Assembly: GCF_039544305.1 (NCBI RefSeq) | Contig: NZ_BAABLK010000028.1 | Location: 1 to 64,000, forward strand | DNA length: 64,000 nucleotides | Direction of reading: 5' to 3' | Source of the DNA: Paeniglutamicibacter antarcticus_C | GTDB taxonomy: Bacteria; Actinomycetota; Actinomycetes; Actinomycetales; Micrococcaceae | Part shown: positions 1-7,660 of the stretch, one piece after another | Position numbering within the stretch: position 1 is the stretch's first letter | Layout: every line of letters starts with the position of its first letter | The notes under the pieces: generated by a model | Seen by the model: the letters and a program-made list of their open reading frames with translations, nothing else | Told to the model about the DNA's origin: nothing | Databases searched by the model: none | Program-made: the position numbers and the translations under genes

Positions 1-75
1 ACCCGGAAGCTAAGACCCACTGCGCCGATGGTACTGCACTCGGGAGGGTGTGGGAGAGTAGGTCACCGCCGGACA
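1..75 (+). rRNA. rrf: 5S ribosomal RNA, 3' end (partial)
   Basis: The first 75 bases match the conserved 3' half of bacterial 5S rRNA: GGAAGCTAAG, then GCGCCGATGGTACTGC, then GTGGGAGAGTAGGTCACCGCC. The 5' end lies before the window, so this is the last gene of an rRNA operon read on the plus strand. A strong hairpin terminator follows within ten bases. The exact mature 3' end (about position 75) is estimated by similarity to other 5S genes. Confidence 0.93.
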
Positions 76-83
76 ATTTGTCC

Positions 84-118
84 CGGAACCCCTGAACACT
101 GTGTGTTTGGGGGTTCCG
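84..118 (+). terminator. rRNA operon terminator hairpin
   Basis: Positions 84-99 pair with 103-118 over 16 consecutive pairs (one G-U) around a three-base loop. The core is CGGAACCCC against GGGGTTCCG. It sits directly behind the 5S gene, where an rRNA operon should end. No long T run follows, which is common in high-GC actinobacteria. Confidence 0.85.
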
Positions 119-166
119 ATGTTTAACGCCCAAAACCCCGGATATTCCTTCTGCTGGGGTTCGGGT

Positions 167-196
167 GTGTGGCCTCCACCGGTGTGGGGGCCACAC
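167..196. terminator. second hairpin behind the rRNA operon
   Basis: Positions 167-179 pair with 184-196 (13 pairs, one G-U) around loop CGGT, core GTGTGGCC / GGCCACAC. It is probably a back-up terminator for the rRNA operon. No T tract follows, so this is inferred from strength and position only. Confidence 0.45.
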
Positions 197-776
197 CTCG
201 TTAACAAGGGGGAGGGGTGTGCGGGCCAGCCTATTGGTCTTGTGGTGTTTTGGTTGCCTGCGCCCACACACCCACGAACACCGCGTTGCTCGGGATGACT
301 AGCAGCCGAAGTTCATTGCATGAGTGCCTGAACCAACGTAGACCGAATGATCAGTGGCTATACCGGCATACTCCTTGATTGTGTCTTTGCAGATCCCTCG
401 AACGTGCAGCCGGCAGCAGAGAGATTCGTCGGTGGGTTCTGTCTCTTCGTCCAATTATTCCGGCCTTGTATTTGTTGGTAGGTTCTGAAGTGGTTTGCAG
501 TGAGGCGCTGTTAAGGGATTGATTCCGAGTATTTCATCTGCAGCAATCACCTATCTGAAGTTAGCAAGTAGTTGCCGTAGTATGGGTCAGTTGCGTTGCG
601 CACTATTGTTGTGATTCGCGGAGGCAACCGCCTGCCCTCGACTAAGATGGATGCAGGCGTTGAATGCCCTACTGAGGGGCAACAAGATTATAGAGCGGGC
701 TCCCGTGAGATGCGGAAGCCAGCTGGTTCATGCGTGGGGTCCAAAACTGAAGACCCTTTTGAGAGGAACACATAAA
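197..776. other. intergenic stretch with no gene recognised
   Basis: About 580 bases lie between the rRNA terminators and the TPR-repeat gene. The composition is less GC-rich than the genes around it, and no open frame here has convincing coding character. The last part must hold the promoter and leader of the downstream gene. An in-frame start at 651 exists, but the ribosome site GAGAGGA at 761-767 favours the GTG at 777. Confidence 0.5.
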
Positions 777-2729
777 GTGTCAAACGAAAACAAGGGCTTC
801 GGGTCGAAGGACAACCGCGACCGCAACGATTCTAAGTCGGCTAACAGCGGCGGATTCCGCCGTGGTGGTGACAATAGCCGCGATGATCGTCGCGAAGGTG
901 GTTTCAAGCCCCGTGAAGACCGTGGTGGATACCAGGGTGGAGACCGCCGCGAAAGCGGCTTCAAGCCCCGTGAAGACCGTGGTGGATACCAGGGTGGAGA
1001 CCGCCGCGAAGGCGGCTTCAAGCCCCGTGAAGACCGTGGTGGAGACCGCCGCGAAAGCGGCTTCAAGCCCCGTGAAGACCGTGGTGGATACCAGGGTGGA
1101 GACCGCCGCGAAGGCGGCTTCAAGCCCCGTGAAGACCGTGGTGGATACCAGGGTGGAGACCGCCGCGAAGGCGGCTTCAAGCCCCGTGAAGACCGTGGTG
1201 GATACCAGGGTGGAGACCGCCGCGAAGGTGGTTTCAAGCCCCGTGAAGACCGTGGTGGATACCAGGGTGGAGACCGCCGCGAAGGCGGCTTCAAGCCCCG
1301 TGAAGACCGTGGTGGATACCAGGGTGGAGACCGCCGCGAAAGCGGCTTCAAGCCCCGTGAAGACCGTAGTGGATACCAGGGTGGAGACCGCCGCGAAGGC
1401 GGCTTCAAGCCCCGTGAAGACCGTGGTGGAGACCGCCGCGAAAGCGGCTTCAAGCCCCGTGAAGACCGTGGTGGAGACCGTCGCGAAGGTGGTTTCAAGC
1501 CCCGTGAAGACCGTGGTGGATACCAGGGTGGAGACCGTCGCGAAGGAGGTTTCAAGCCCCGTGAAGACCGTGGTGGATACCAGGGTGGAGACCGTCGCGA
1601 AGGAGGTTTCAAGCCCCGTGAAGACCGTGGTGGATACCAGGGTGGAGACCGCCGCGAAGGTGGATTCCGCCGCAACGAAGGATCTGCATCGCGTCCAGAG
1701 ACCAGCACCGCTGATCTCGAAGCACTGCGTGACGACGAGACTGCTCGTCGCCCGCACAACCCGGCCGATCTGCGCAGCTCCAACGGTCCGGACCGCGGGC
1801 GCTCTCCGGAGATCGACGATGATGTAACAGGCAAGGAACTGGACCGCATTACCCGTGCGGAACTACGTTACCTCGACGAAACCAACAACGAGTGGGTTTC
1901 CAAGCACTTGGTCATGGCCGGTCGTTTGATCGACATCGACCCGATGCTTGCCTATGAGCATACGATTGCCGCGAGCCGTCGCGGTGGCCGCGTGGCCGTC
2001 GTACGCGAGGCCGTGGGCCTGGCCGCATACGCCGCCGGCGAATACGCCGAAGCACTGCGCGAATTCCGCACGCACCGCAGGATCAGCGGTTCCAACCTGC
2101 ACCTTCCGTTGATTGCCGATGCAGAACGCGGCATTGGACGCCCCGGGAAGACCCTGGAAATCGCGCACAGCGAGGTCGTCGAGACCCTGGATGCCAATGG
2201 CAAGGTCGAAATGGCCATGGTTGCTTCCGGTGCCCAGAACGATCTTGGCAACCTGGAGGCCGCGCTGGCCGAACTTGAGATCCCGCAGCTGGAACTGAAC
2301 CGTGCCTTCAGCTACAGCCCGCGTCTGTTCTCCGCGTACGCCGACGCACTGGAAAACCTGGGTCGTAACGAGGAAGCAACGACATGGCGCAAACAGATCT
2401 CGGTTGCAGAAGAAGCCCTGGGCACCGGGGAGTTCGAAGAACCGGAGATCATCGACCTTGGTGAAGACGATGAGTCCGATGCCCGCCGCCCGCGTGCACG
2501 CGACATTGTTGAGCCGGAAGGTTCCACGTCGGAAGATGACGACGAGGCCGCAGCCGATGAAACGCAGGACGCCTTGTCCGATGAAGACGCCGTTGAGGTT
2601 GTCGAGGCCGATTCGCTGACGGATCCGGTCGAGGAATCCAATCCGGATCTGGACATCGAGGAGGCTCCTGTTTCCGCCCCGGAGGGGGCGTCGCCGGTTA
2701 TCGACCAGGACGAAAACGACGAAAAGTAG
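777..2729 (+). CDS. TPR-like protein with RGG-type tandem repeat and acidic tail
   Basis: Predicted 650-residue protein. It has three parts: a short polar N-terminus, a repeat domain (about residues 41-294) made of units such as GGFKPREDRGGYQGGDRRE, then a helical TPR-like region (about 340-545, with pairs such as AAYAAGEYAEALREF and ADALENLGRNEEA) and a very acidic tail. By position, upstream of a HAD phosphatase, a small ORF and tlyA, it corresponds to the Rv1691-type TPR protein; homologues in Micrococcaceae are sometimes labelled primosomal protein without proof. The Arg/Gly-rich repeat resembles RNA-binding RGG domains, so a role near the ribosome or RNA is possible but not shown. The GTG start at 777 is chosen for the GAGAGGA site nine bases upstream; an in-frame start at 651 has no such site. 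Confidence 0.85.
   Translation: MSNENKGFGSKDNRDRNDSKSANSGGFRRGGDNSRDDRREGGFKPREDRGGYQGGDRRESGFKPREDRGGYQGGDRREGGFKPREDRGGDRRESGFKPREDRGGYQGGDRREGGFKPREDRGGYQGGDRREGGFKPREDRGGYQGGDRREGGFKPREDRGGYQGGDRREGGFKPREDRGGYQGGDRRESGFKPREDRSGYQGGDRREGGFKPREDRGGDRRESGFKPREDRGGDRREGGFKPREDRGGYQGGDRREGGFKPREDRGGYQGGDRREGGFKPREDRGGYQGGDRREGGFRRNEGSASRPETSTADLEALRDDETARRPHNPADLRSSNGPDRGRSPEIDDDVTGKELDRITRAELRYLDETNNEWVSKHLVMAGRLIDIDPMLAYEHTIAASRRGGRVAVVREAVGLAAYAAGEYAEALREFRTHRRISGSNLHLPLIADAERGIGRPGKTLEIAHSEVVETLDANGKVEMAMVASGAQNDLGNLEAALAELEIPQLELNRAFSYSPRLFSAYADALENLGRNEEATTWRKQISVAEEALGTGEFEEPEIIDLGEDDESDARRPRARDIVEPEGSTSEDDDEAAADETQDALSDEDAVEVVEADSLTDPVEESNPDLDIEEAPVSAPEGASPVIDQDENDEK
897..1658 (+). repeat. 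in-frame tandem repeat, 14 units of 57 or 45 bp
   Basis: The phenylalanine codon of each unit falls at 903, 960, 1017, 1062, 1119, 1176, 1233, 1290, 1347, 1404, 1449, 1494, 1551 and 1608. Eleven units are 57 bp (19 residues) and three are 45 bp (15 residues; the GGYQ-type tetrapeptide is missing). The nucleotide sequence is almost identical between units, differing mainly at a Gly/Ser codon (GGC/AGC) and a few third positions. Because both lengths are multiples of three, all the other frames also stay open and give spurious long ORFs. Confidence 0.95.
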
Positions 2730-2744
2730 GAATTCGATCCACCC

Positions 2745-3737
2745 ATGCTGATTTCAGGTTTTGACGCGCTGCTCTCCGACCTCGATGGCGTCGTGTATGC
2801 CGGCAACGAAGCAATCCCTAAGGCCATCGAGGCCTTGAACCGATTGGAAGAGAACTCGGTGGCCTTGGCGTATATCACTAACAACGCCTCTCGGTCACCG
2901 GGTGCCGTCGCTGAACACCTGAGGCGGCTTGGTGCCCCCGCGTCTGCAGAACAAGTCTTTGGTTCTGCAGACGTCGGGGCCGAACTCTTGGCCCAAAAAG
3001 TTCCGCAAGGTTCCAAGGTCTTGGTCATTGGCAGTGCTTACCTCCGTGATTGCGTAAGTTCCTTTGGCATGGAGATCGTCCCAAGCCACCTGGATGAACC
3101 TCACGGGGTTATCCAGGGGTTTGATCCCTCCATCGGGTGGAAAGACCTGGCGGAAGCGGCATTTGCCATCAACGGCGGAGCCATCTGGGTCGCGACCAAC
3201 ACCGACCGGACCATCCCGCGTGCCGAGGGAATAGCTCCGGGCAACGGATCCCTCGTCAAGGCGGTTCGATCGGCCACCACCGTGGAACCGCTGGTGGCTG
3301 GCAAGCCTGGCCCCTGGCTGTTTCGACGTGCCGCGGAAACCTTTGAAGCAGTCCGACCGCTGGTGGTGGGGGACAGGCTCGACACCGATATCCTCGGCGG
3401 TAACAACGCCGGATACAAAACAGTGCTCGTGCTCACGGGGGTTGATACCGCTCGTGCCGCGCTCACTGCCCGATCGGCTGAGCGGCCCAACTACATCATC
3501 ACGGACCTCGCCGGTCTCTACGAGGACTATCCCGTCATCGAGGTCACCGGTTTCGGCGTCCGATGCGGTGGGGCGACGGCCTCGGTCAACGGGCATACGA
3601 TCACCATCGACGGCGACGAGTCGGATCTTGATTCCTGGCGTGCAGCGAGCCAAGCATGGTGGCTGGCGCATCCGAAGCAGGAGCACGTTGACGAACCGGA
3701 TCTCGAATTTTCGGCAAACGTCGCCACCAAGCCCTAG
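2745..3737 (+). CDS. HAD-IIA family sugar-phosphate phosphatase
   Basis: A 330-residue cytoplasmic HAD phosphatase of the subclass IIA (NagD/PGP-like, Rv1692 position). Motif I is DLDGVVYAGN with Asp12 and Asp14; motif II is YITNNASRSP; the lysine motif is AGKPGPWLF; motif IV is VVGDRLDTDILGGNNAG. Such enzymes dephosphorylate phosphoglycolate, glycerol-3-phosphate or similar small metabolites, and the exact substrate cannot be read from the sequence. The C-terminal 60 residues beyond the HAD fold are an actinobacterial extension. It starts 15 bases after the TPR-protein stop and ends two bases before the next small gene, so it is in the same operon. Confidence 0.9.
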   Translation: MLISGFDALLSDLDGVVYAGNEAIPKAIEALNRLEENSVALAYITNNASRSPGAVAEHLRRLGAPASAEQVFGSADVGAELLAQKVPQGSKVLVIGSAYLRDCVSSFGMEIVPSHLDEPHGVIQGFDPSIGWKDLAEAAFAINGGAIWVATNTDRTIPRAEGIAPGNGSLVKAVRSATTVEPLVAGKPGPWLFRRAAETFEAVRPLVVGDRLDTDILGGNNAGYKTVLVLTGVDTARAALTARSAERPNYIITDLAGLYEDYPVIEVTGFGVRCGGATASVNGHTITIDGDESDLDSWRAASQAWWLAHPKQEHVDEPDLEFSANVATKP

Positions 3738-3739
3738 GC

Positions 3740-3970
3740 TTGATGGTGATGAGCAGCAATAACCAGCAACCACCTGAAGTCCGCGTCCCGGGCGTGCCCG
3801 GCCCTAAACCAGGGGCAGGGTCCAAGCCCCAAGGCGCTGCGCAGACCACGGACCTGGAGATCCTCGAGAGCTTGGCACAGAGACCCGTCGCCGAGCACCT
3901 GGCTATTTTCGACCAGTTGCAGGCCGCCCTGGCCGCAGACCTGGATGCCACCTCTCAGGAGCAGCCATGA
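3740..3970 (+). CDS. small conserved protein upstream of tlyA
   Basis: A 76-residue protein with a Pro/Gly-rich first half (PGVPGPKPGAGSKP) and a helical second half (LEILESLAQRPVAEHLAIFDQL). It has no known domain. A small gene at this exact place, between the HAD phosphatase and tlyA, also exists in Mycobacterium (Rv1693), which supports it as real. Its stop overlaps the tlyA start (ATGA), implying translational coupling. Several in-frame starts lie within the first codons (3740, 3743, 3749), so the N-terminus may be a few residues shorter. Confidence 0.75.
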   Translation: MMVMSSNNQQPPEVRVPGVPGPKPGAGSKPQGAAQTTDLEILESLAQRPVAEHLAIFDQLQAALAADLDATSQEQP

Positions 3971-4773
3971 GCCGCCTTGACCAGGAACTTGTTTCCCGCT
4001 CGATGGCCCGTTCACGCACTGACGCGGCCCGGCTTATCTCCGATCAGCGCGTGCACGTAGATGGCGTGCTTGTTTCCAAGGCGGCCAAGAACGTCACGGA
4101 TAACTCGCAGATCACGGTCCGGGCGGTCGAGGGGGAAGAATTTGTCAGTCGAGCGGGGCACAAGCTAGCCGGAGCGCTTGAGGCATTCTCGCCGATCGAG
4201 GTTGCGGGCAAGCGATGCCTGGATGCGGGAGCATCCACTGGTGGATTCACCGATGTGCTTTTGCGCCGCGGGGCAGACCACGTGGAGGCCGTCGACGTGG
4301 GTCACGGCCAGCTTGTCCCGGAACTTCGCAACGATGCCAGGGTCCACGTCCATGAGGGCATGAACGTGCGCTACCTGGATCCCGCCGACATTGGGGGAGC
4401 GGTCGCGCTCGTGGTTGCCGATCTTTCCTTTATCTCGTTGACCATGGTGATGAACGCGTTGGCCGGGGCGACCGCGCCCGAGGGTGAGCTGGTCCTGATG
4501 GTTAAGCCCCAATTCGAGATCGGTCGCGACCAGCTTGCGCGCACCGGGGTCGTCAGCAGTCCCAGCCAGCGTCGCAAGGCCGTGGACGCCGTGATGGCCT
4601 CGGCCTTCGAGTGCGGGTTGGCCGTGAAAGGCCTTGCCCGCAGTCCATTGCCCGGCCAGGACGGAAACGTTGAATTCTTCCTGTGGCTGGGCAAGGAACC
4701 TGCAGGAAACCCGAACCCTTCTCCACAATCACGCGTCGGGACCGACTCGTGGCCCGGTGTTGACTATTCTTAG
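3967..4773 (+). CDS. tlyA: TlyA rRNA 2'-O-methyltransferase
   Basis: A 268-residue protein with an N-terminal S4 RNA-binding domain (RLDQELVSRSMARSRTDAA, residues about 3-65) followed by an FtsJ-like Rossmann methyltransferase. The SAM site is CLDAGASTGGFTDVLL, with downstream DLSFISL and KPQFE motifs typical of the family. Family members methylate ribose in 16S and 23S rRNA, and their loss gives capreomycin resistance in mycobacteria. Translation is coupled to the small upstream gene by an ATGA overlap. Confidence 0.95.
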   Translation: MSRLDQELVSRSMARSRTDAARLISDQRVHVDGVLVSKAAKNVTDNSQITVRAVEGEEFVSRAGHKLAGALEAFSPIEVAGKRCLDAGASTGGFTDVLLRRGADHVEAVDVGHGQLVPELRNDARVHVHEGMNVRYLDPADIGGAVALVVADLSFISLTMVMNALAGATAPEGELVLMVKPQFEIGRDQLARTGVVSSPSQRRKAVDAVMASAFECGLAVKGLARSPLPGQDGNVEFFLWLGKEPAGNPNPSPQSRVGTDSWPGVDYS

Positions 4774-4827
4774 ACTGGCGGCATCAGAACAGATGTCCTA
4801 ACCTTCGGTCCGCCGAGGAAGGAACAC

Positions 4828-5862
4828 ATGCGCAGGATCTTGGTCCTCACCCACACCGGCCGCAGCGATGCACTCACTGCAGCCATCGACACGTGCTCCC
4901 GCCTGCGCGAGGCTGGGCTCATCCCGGTGATGCGTCGGCTCGAGATGCAGGCCGTCCGCAACGCCCCTGACGGGGAGGACCTCGACGTGGAGGTGCTCGA
5001 CGAGGACACCAGCCTCGATGCCGTGGATCTGGGAGTGGTGCTTGGTGGGGATGGCAGCGTGCTGCGCGCCGCGGAACTAGTCCGCAACGCAGGCGTGCCG
5101 TTGCTGGGCGTGAACCTGGGACATGTGGGATTCCTGGCCGAAAGCGAACGCGCTGCCCTGCAGGAAACGGTGCAATGGATCGTTGAACGTCGCTACACCG
5201 TCGAGGAACGCATGACCATCGACGTGCAGGTCTTCTTGGACAACCGCCGCATCGCCCACACCTGGGCGCTGAACGAAGCGGCCGTGGAAAAGGCCAACCG
5301 GGAACGCATGATCGAGGTCGTCATGGAGGTTGACGGCCGCCCGCTGAGCACCTTTGGCTGCGACGGCGTGGTGATGGCCACCCCCACAGGGTCCACCGCA
5401 TACGCGTTTTCCGCCGGGGGGCCCGTGGTTTGGCCCGAGGTCGAAGCGTTGGTGATGGTGCCCATCAGTGCGCATGCACTCTTCGCCAAGCCATTGGTGG
5501 TGGCCCCGACCTCGGTGCTGGCCATCGAGATCCTGACTCGCACCGATGCCTCGGCGGTACTGTGGTGCGATGGACGTCGCACGATCGAACTGCCTCCGGG
5601 TGCCCGCATCGAGGTTACGCGCTCCACCAAGTCCGTGCGTCTGGCCCGGGTTAACCAGACACCGTTCTCCGAACGCCTCGTACACAAGTTCGAATTGCCC
5701 ATCCAGGGCTGGCGCGGACCGGCGCACTCCGGGGACAGGGAAGCAGCGACGACCGCGTTGCCCATCATTACTCCGGCAATCGAGGTCATCGAACCGCGCC
5801 ACCACTCACCGAAACCGGAGCCGGAAACCCTTGACAGCAAGGATAATCGGAGGAAGCTGTGA
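4828..5862 (+). CDS. nadK: NAD kinase
   Basis: A 344-residue ATP-dependent NAD kinase, making NADP+ in the cytoplasm. The catalytic GGDGS motif is at residues 73-77, followed by NLGHVGFLAE and the NAD-binding TPTGSTAYAFSAGGP segment. The start has a clear ribosome site (GGAAGGA) just upstream. The C-terminal tail after about residue 300 is low in conservation and typical of actinobacterial members. Its stop overlaps the GTG start of recN by four bases. The order tlyA-nadK-recN is conserved across actinobacteria. Confidence 0.96.
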   Translation: MRRILVLTHTGRSDALTAAIDTCSRLREAGLIPVMRRLEMQAVRNAPDGEDLDVEVLDEDTSLDAVDLGVVLGGDGSVLRAAELVRNAGVPLLGVNLGHVGFLAESERAALQETVQWIVERRYTVEERMTIDVQVFLDNRRIAHTWALNEAAVEKANRERMIEVVMEVDGRPLSTFGCDGVVMATPTGSTAYAFSAGGPVVWPEVEALVMVPISAHALFAKPLVVAPTSVLAIEILTRTDASAVLWCDGRRTIELPPGARIEVTRSTKSVRLARVNQTPFSERLVHKFELPIQGWRGPAHSGDREAATTALPIITPAIEVIEPRHHSPKPEPETLDSKDNRRKL

Positions 5863-7592
5863 TTCAGGAAATTCGCATCAACGACCTGGGCGTCATTTCT
5901 CAGGCGACACTTCCGCTGGGCCCGGGCTTTTCCGTGGTCACCGGTGAAACCGGTGCGGGCAAGACCATGGTCATCACCGCCCTCGGACTGTTGCTTGGGC
6001 GCCGCGCCGACGCCGGTGCGGTACGCCATGGTGCCAAGCAGGCAGTCGCAGACGCCACGCTGGTGCTGCCGGCGACCAGCAAGGTGCTGGAGCGCGCAGA
6101 AGAGACCGGTGCCATGGTCGAACGCTTCGAGGGCGAAGCCGAACTGATCATCTCTCGCACGCTCTCCGCCGAAGGGCGCAGCCGTGCCTCCGTGGGCGGA
6201 CGTGCTGCACCCGTGGGCGTTCTGGTCGAGCTGGGCGAGGATCTGGTAGCCATACACGGGCAAACAGACCAGCTGCGACTCAAGGGAGCAAGTGCCCAGC
6301 GCGCGTCGCTGGACAGGTTCGCGGGAGCCCCGTTGGCGAAAACGCTGGTCGCGTACCAAGATTCCTTCGAGAGGTGGGGCACCGCCTCCACCGAACTCGA
6401 GCGGCTGGTATCGGACTCCCGCGAACGCATCCGCGAAGCCGAGTCCTTGCAGGTTGCTCTCGAGGAGATCGACGCCGTTGACCCGCAACCGGCCGAAGAC
6501 ATCGAACTGAAGAACCAGTCGATGAGGCTCTCCAACGTCGAGGCATTGCGCAGCAATGCCGACCTCGCCCACGAATCGCTCAACAACGAGGACTACGAAG
6601 CAACCAGCGTCATCTCTTTGGTAGAAACGGCAAAGAACGCCCTGGAGCTGGTTGCTGCCGAGGATGCGGCCATTAAGTCGTTGGCAGAGCGACTGAACGA
6701 AATCGGCATCCTCGCTGCGGAGGTCTCCACAGACATTGCCACCTATCTCACCGACCTGGATACCGAGGGACCCGATCGACTGGCTGCCCTCGAGGGACGC
6801 CGGTCAGACCTGAACCGGCTGATCCGCAAATACGCGCCGGACATTGACGAGGTCATCGCCTGGGCCCAGACGGCCCGTACCAGGCTGACTGAGCTCCAAG
6901 GCGATGACGGGCGCATCGAGGCGTTGCGAACCGAGACGGAGGCCTTGGCCGTGGACGTCGCGGAGCTGGGGGCGAAGCTCTCCAAGCTGCGTTCCAAGGC
7001 GGCCAAGGACCTTGCAACGCGGGTGACAGCCGAGCTCGCGGCGTTGGCCATGCCCGATGCAAAATTCGTTGTCGAACTCGAAAAACTGCCCGAGCCGACC
7101 CGCCACGGGATCGATGCGATCACCATGCTTCTCCAGCCCCATGCCGGAACAACGCCGAGGCCCTTGGGCAAGGGAGCCTCAGGCGGCGAGCTTTCGAGGG
7201 TGATGCTTGCCATCGAGGTGGTGTTGGCCGCGGTGGACCCCGTCCCGACATTCGTCTTCGATGAAGTGGACGCCGGGGTCGGCGGCAAGGCGGCCGTGGA
7301 GATCGGCAAACGCCTGGCCATGCTTGCCAAGCACGTGCAGGTGATTGTGGTCACCCACCTGCCTCAAGTCGCCGCCTACGCCGATCGCCATGTGCGCGTG
7401 ATCAAGTCCTCCAATGTGGCCGGCGCCGACGGAGCCGGCTTTACCGCCAGCGATGTCGTATTGCTGGACGCCGGGGAGAGGGTGCGTGAATTGGCTCGGA
7501 TGCTTGCGGGCCAGGAGGACTCCTCCACCGCCCAGGCGCACGCCGAGGAACTCTTGGGCGACGCCCAGTCCCTGGTGAATTCGCTCCCGTGA
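5859..7592 (+). CDS. recN: DNA repair protein RecN
   Basis: A 577-residue SMC-like ATPase acting in double-strand break repair. Walker A is GETGAGKT at residues 29-36. The ABC signature LGKGASGGELSRVML and Walker B FVFDEVDAGVGG are near the C-terminus, separated by the long coiled-coil region expected of RecN. It starts with GTG inside the nadK stop (GTGA). No LexA box is visible at the start, since the gene sits inside an operon. Confidence 0.96.
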   Translation: MIQEIRINDLGVISQATLPLGPGFSVVTGETGAGKTMVITALGLLLGRRADAGAVRHGAKQAVADATLVLPATSKVLERAEETGAMVERFEGEAELIISRTLSAEGRSRASVGGRAAPVGVLVELGEDLVAIHGQTDQLRLKGASAQRASLDRFAGAPLAKTLVAYQDSFERWGTASTELERLVSDSRERIREAESLQVALEEIDAVDPQPAEDIELKNQSMRLSNVEALRSNADLAHESLNNEDYEATSVISLVETAKNALELVAAEDAAIKSLAERLNEIGILAAEVSTDIATYLTDLDTEGPDRLAALEGRRSDLNRLIRKYAPDIDEVIAWAQTARTRLTELQGDDGRIEALRTETEALAVDVAELGAKLSKLRSKAAKDLATRVTAELAALAMPDAKFVVELEKLPEPTRHGIDAITMLLQPHAGTTPRPLGKGASGGELSRVMLAIEVVLAAVDPVPTFVFDEVDAGVGGKAAVEIGKRLAMLAKHVQVIVVTHLPQVAAYADRHVRVIKSSNVAGADGAGFTASDVVLLDAGERVRELARMLAGQEDSSTAQAHAEELLGDAQSLVNSLP

Positions 7593-7660
7593 TCCGGTGC
7601 TTCGCCTTGGGGAAACCTTCAAGGCTGTAGAGTCGTTCCAAACTGTTCAACTACGAAAAG

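Noticed and set aside
651..776. Upstream start of the TPR-repeat protein at 651
   Set aside because: No ribosome site there, while GAGAGGA precedes the GTG at 777.
897..1658. CRISPR array
   Set aside because: The units are contiguous with no unique spacers, lie inside a reading frame, and no cas gene is nearby.
728..1849. Long minus-strand and second plus-frame ORFs (up to 373 codons) over the repeat region
   Set aside because: They exist only because 57- and 45-bp units are multiples of three with no stops in other frames; they have no conserved content and no ribosome sites.
5193..6572. 459-codon minus-strand ORF over nadK and recN
   Set aside because: It is the antisense shadow of two well-conserved genes in high-GC DNA.
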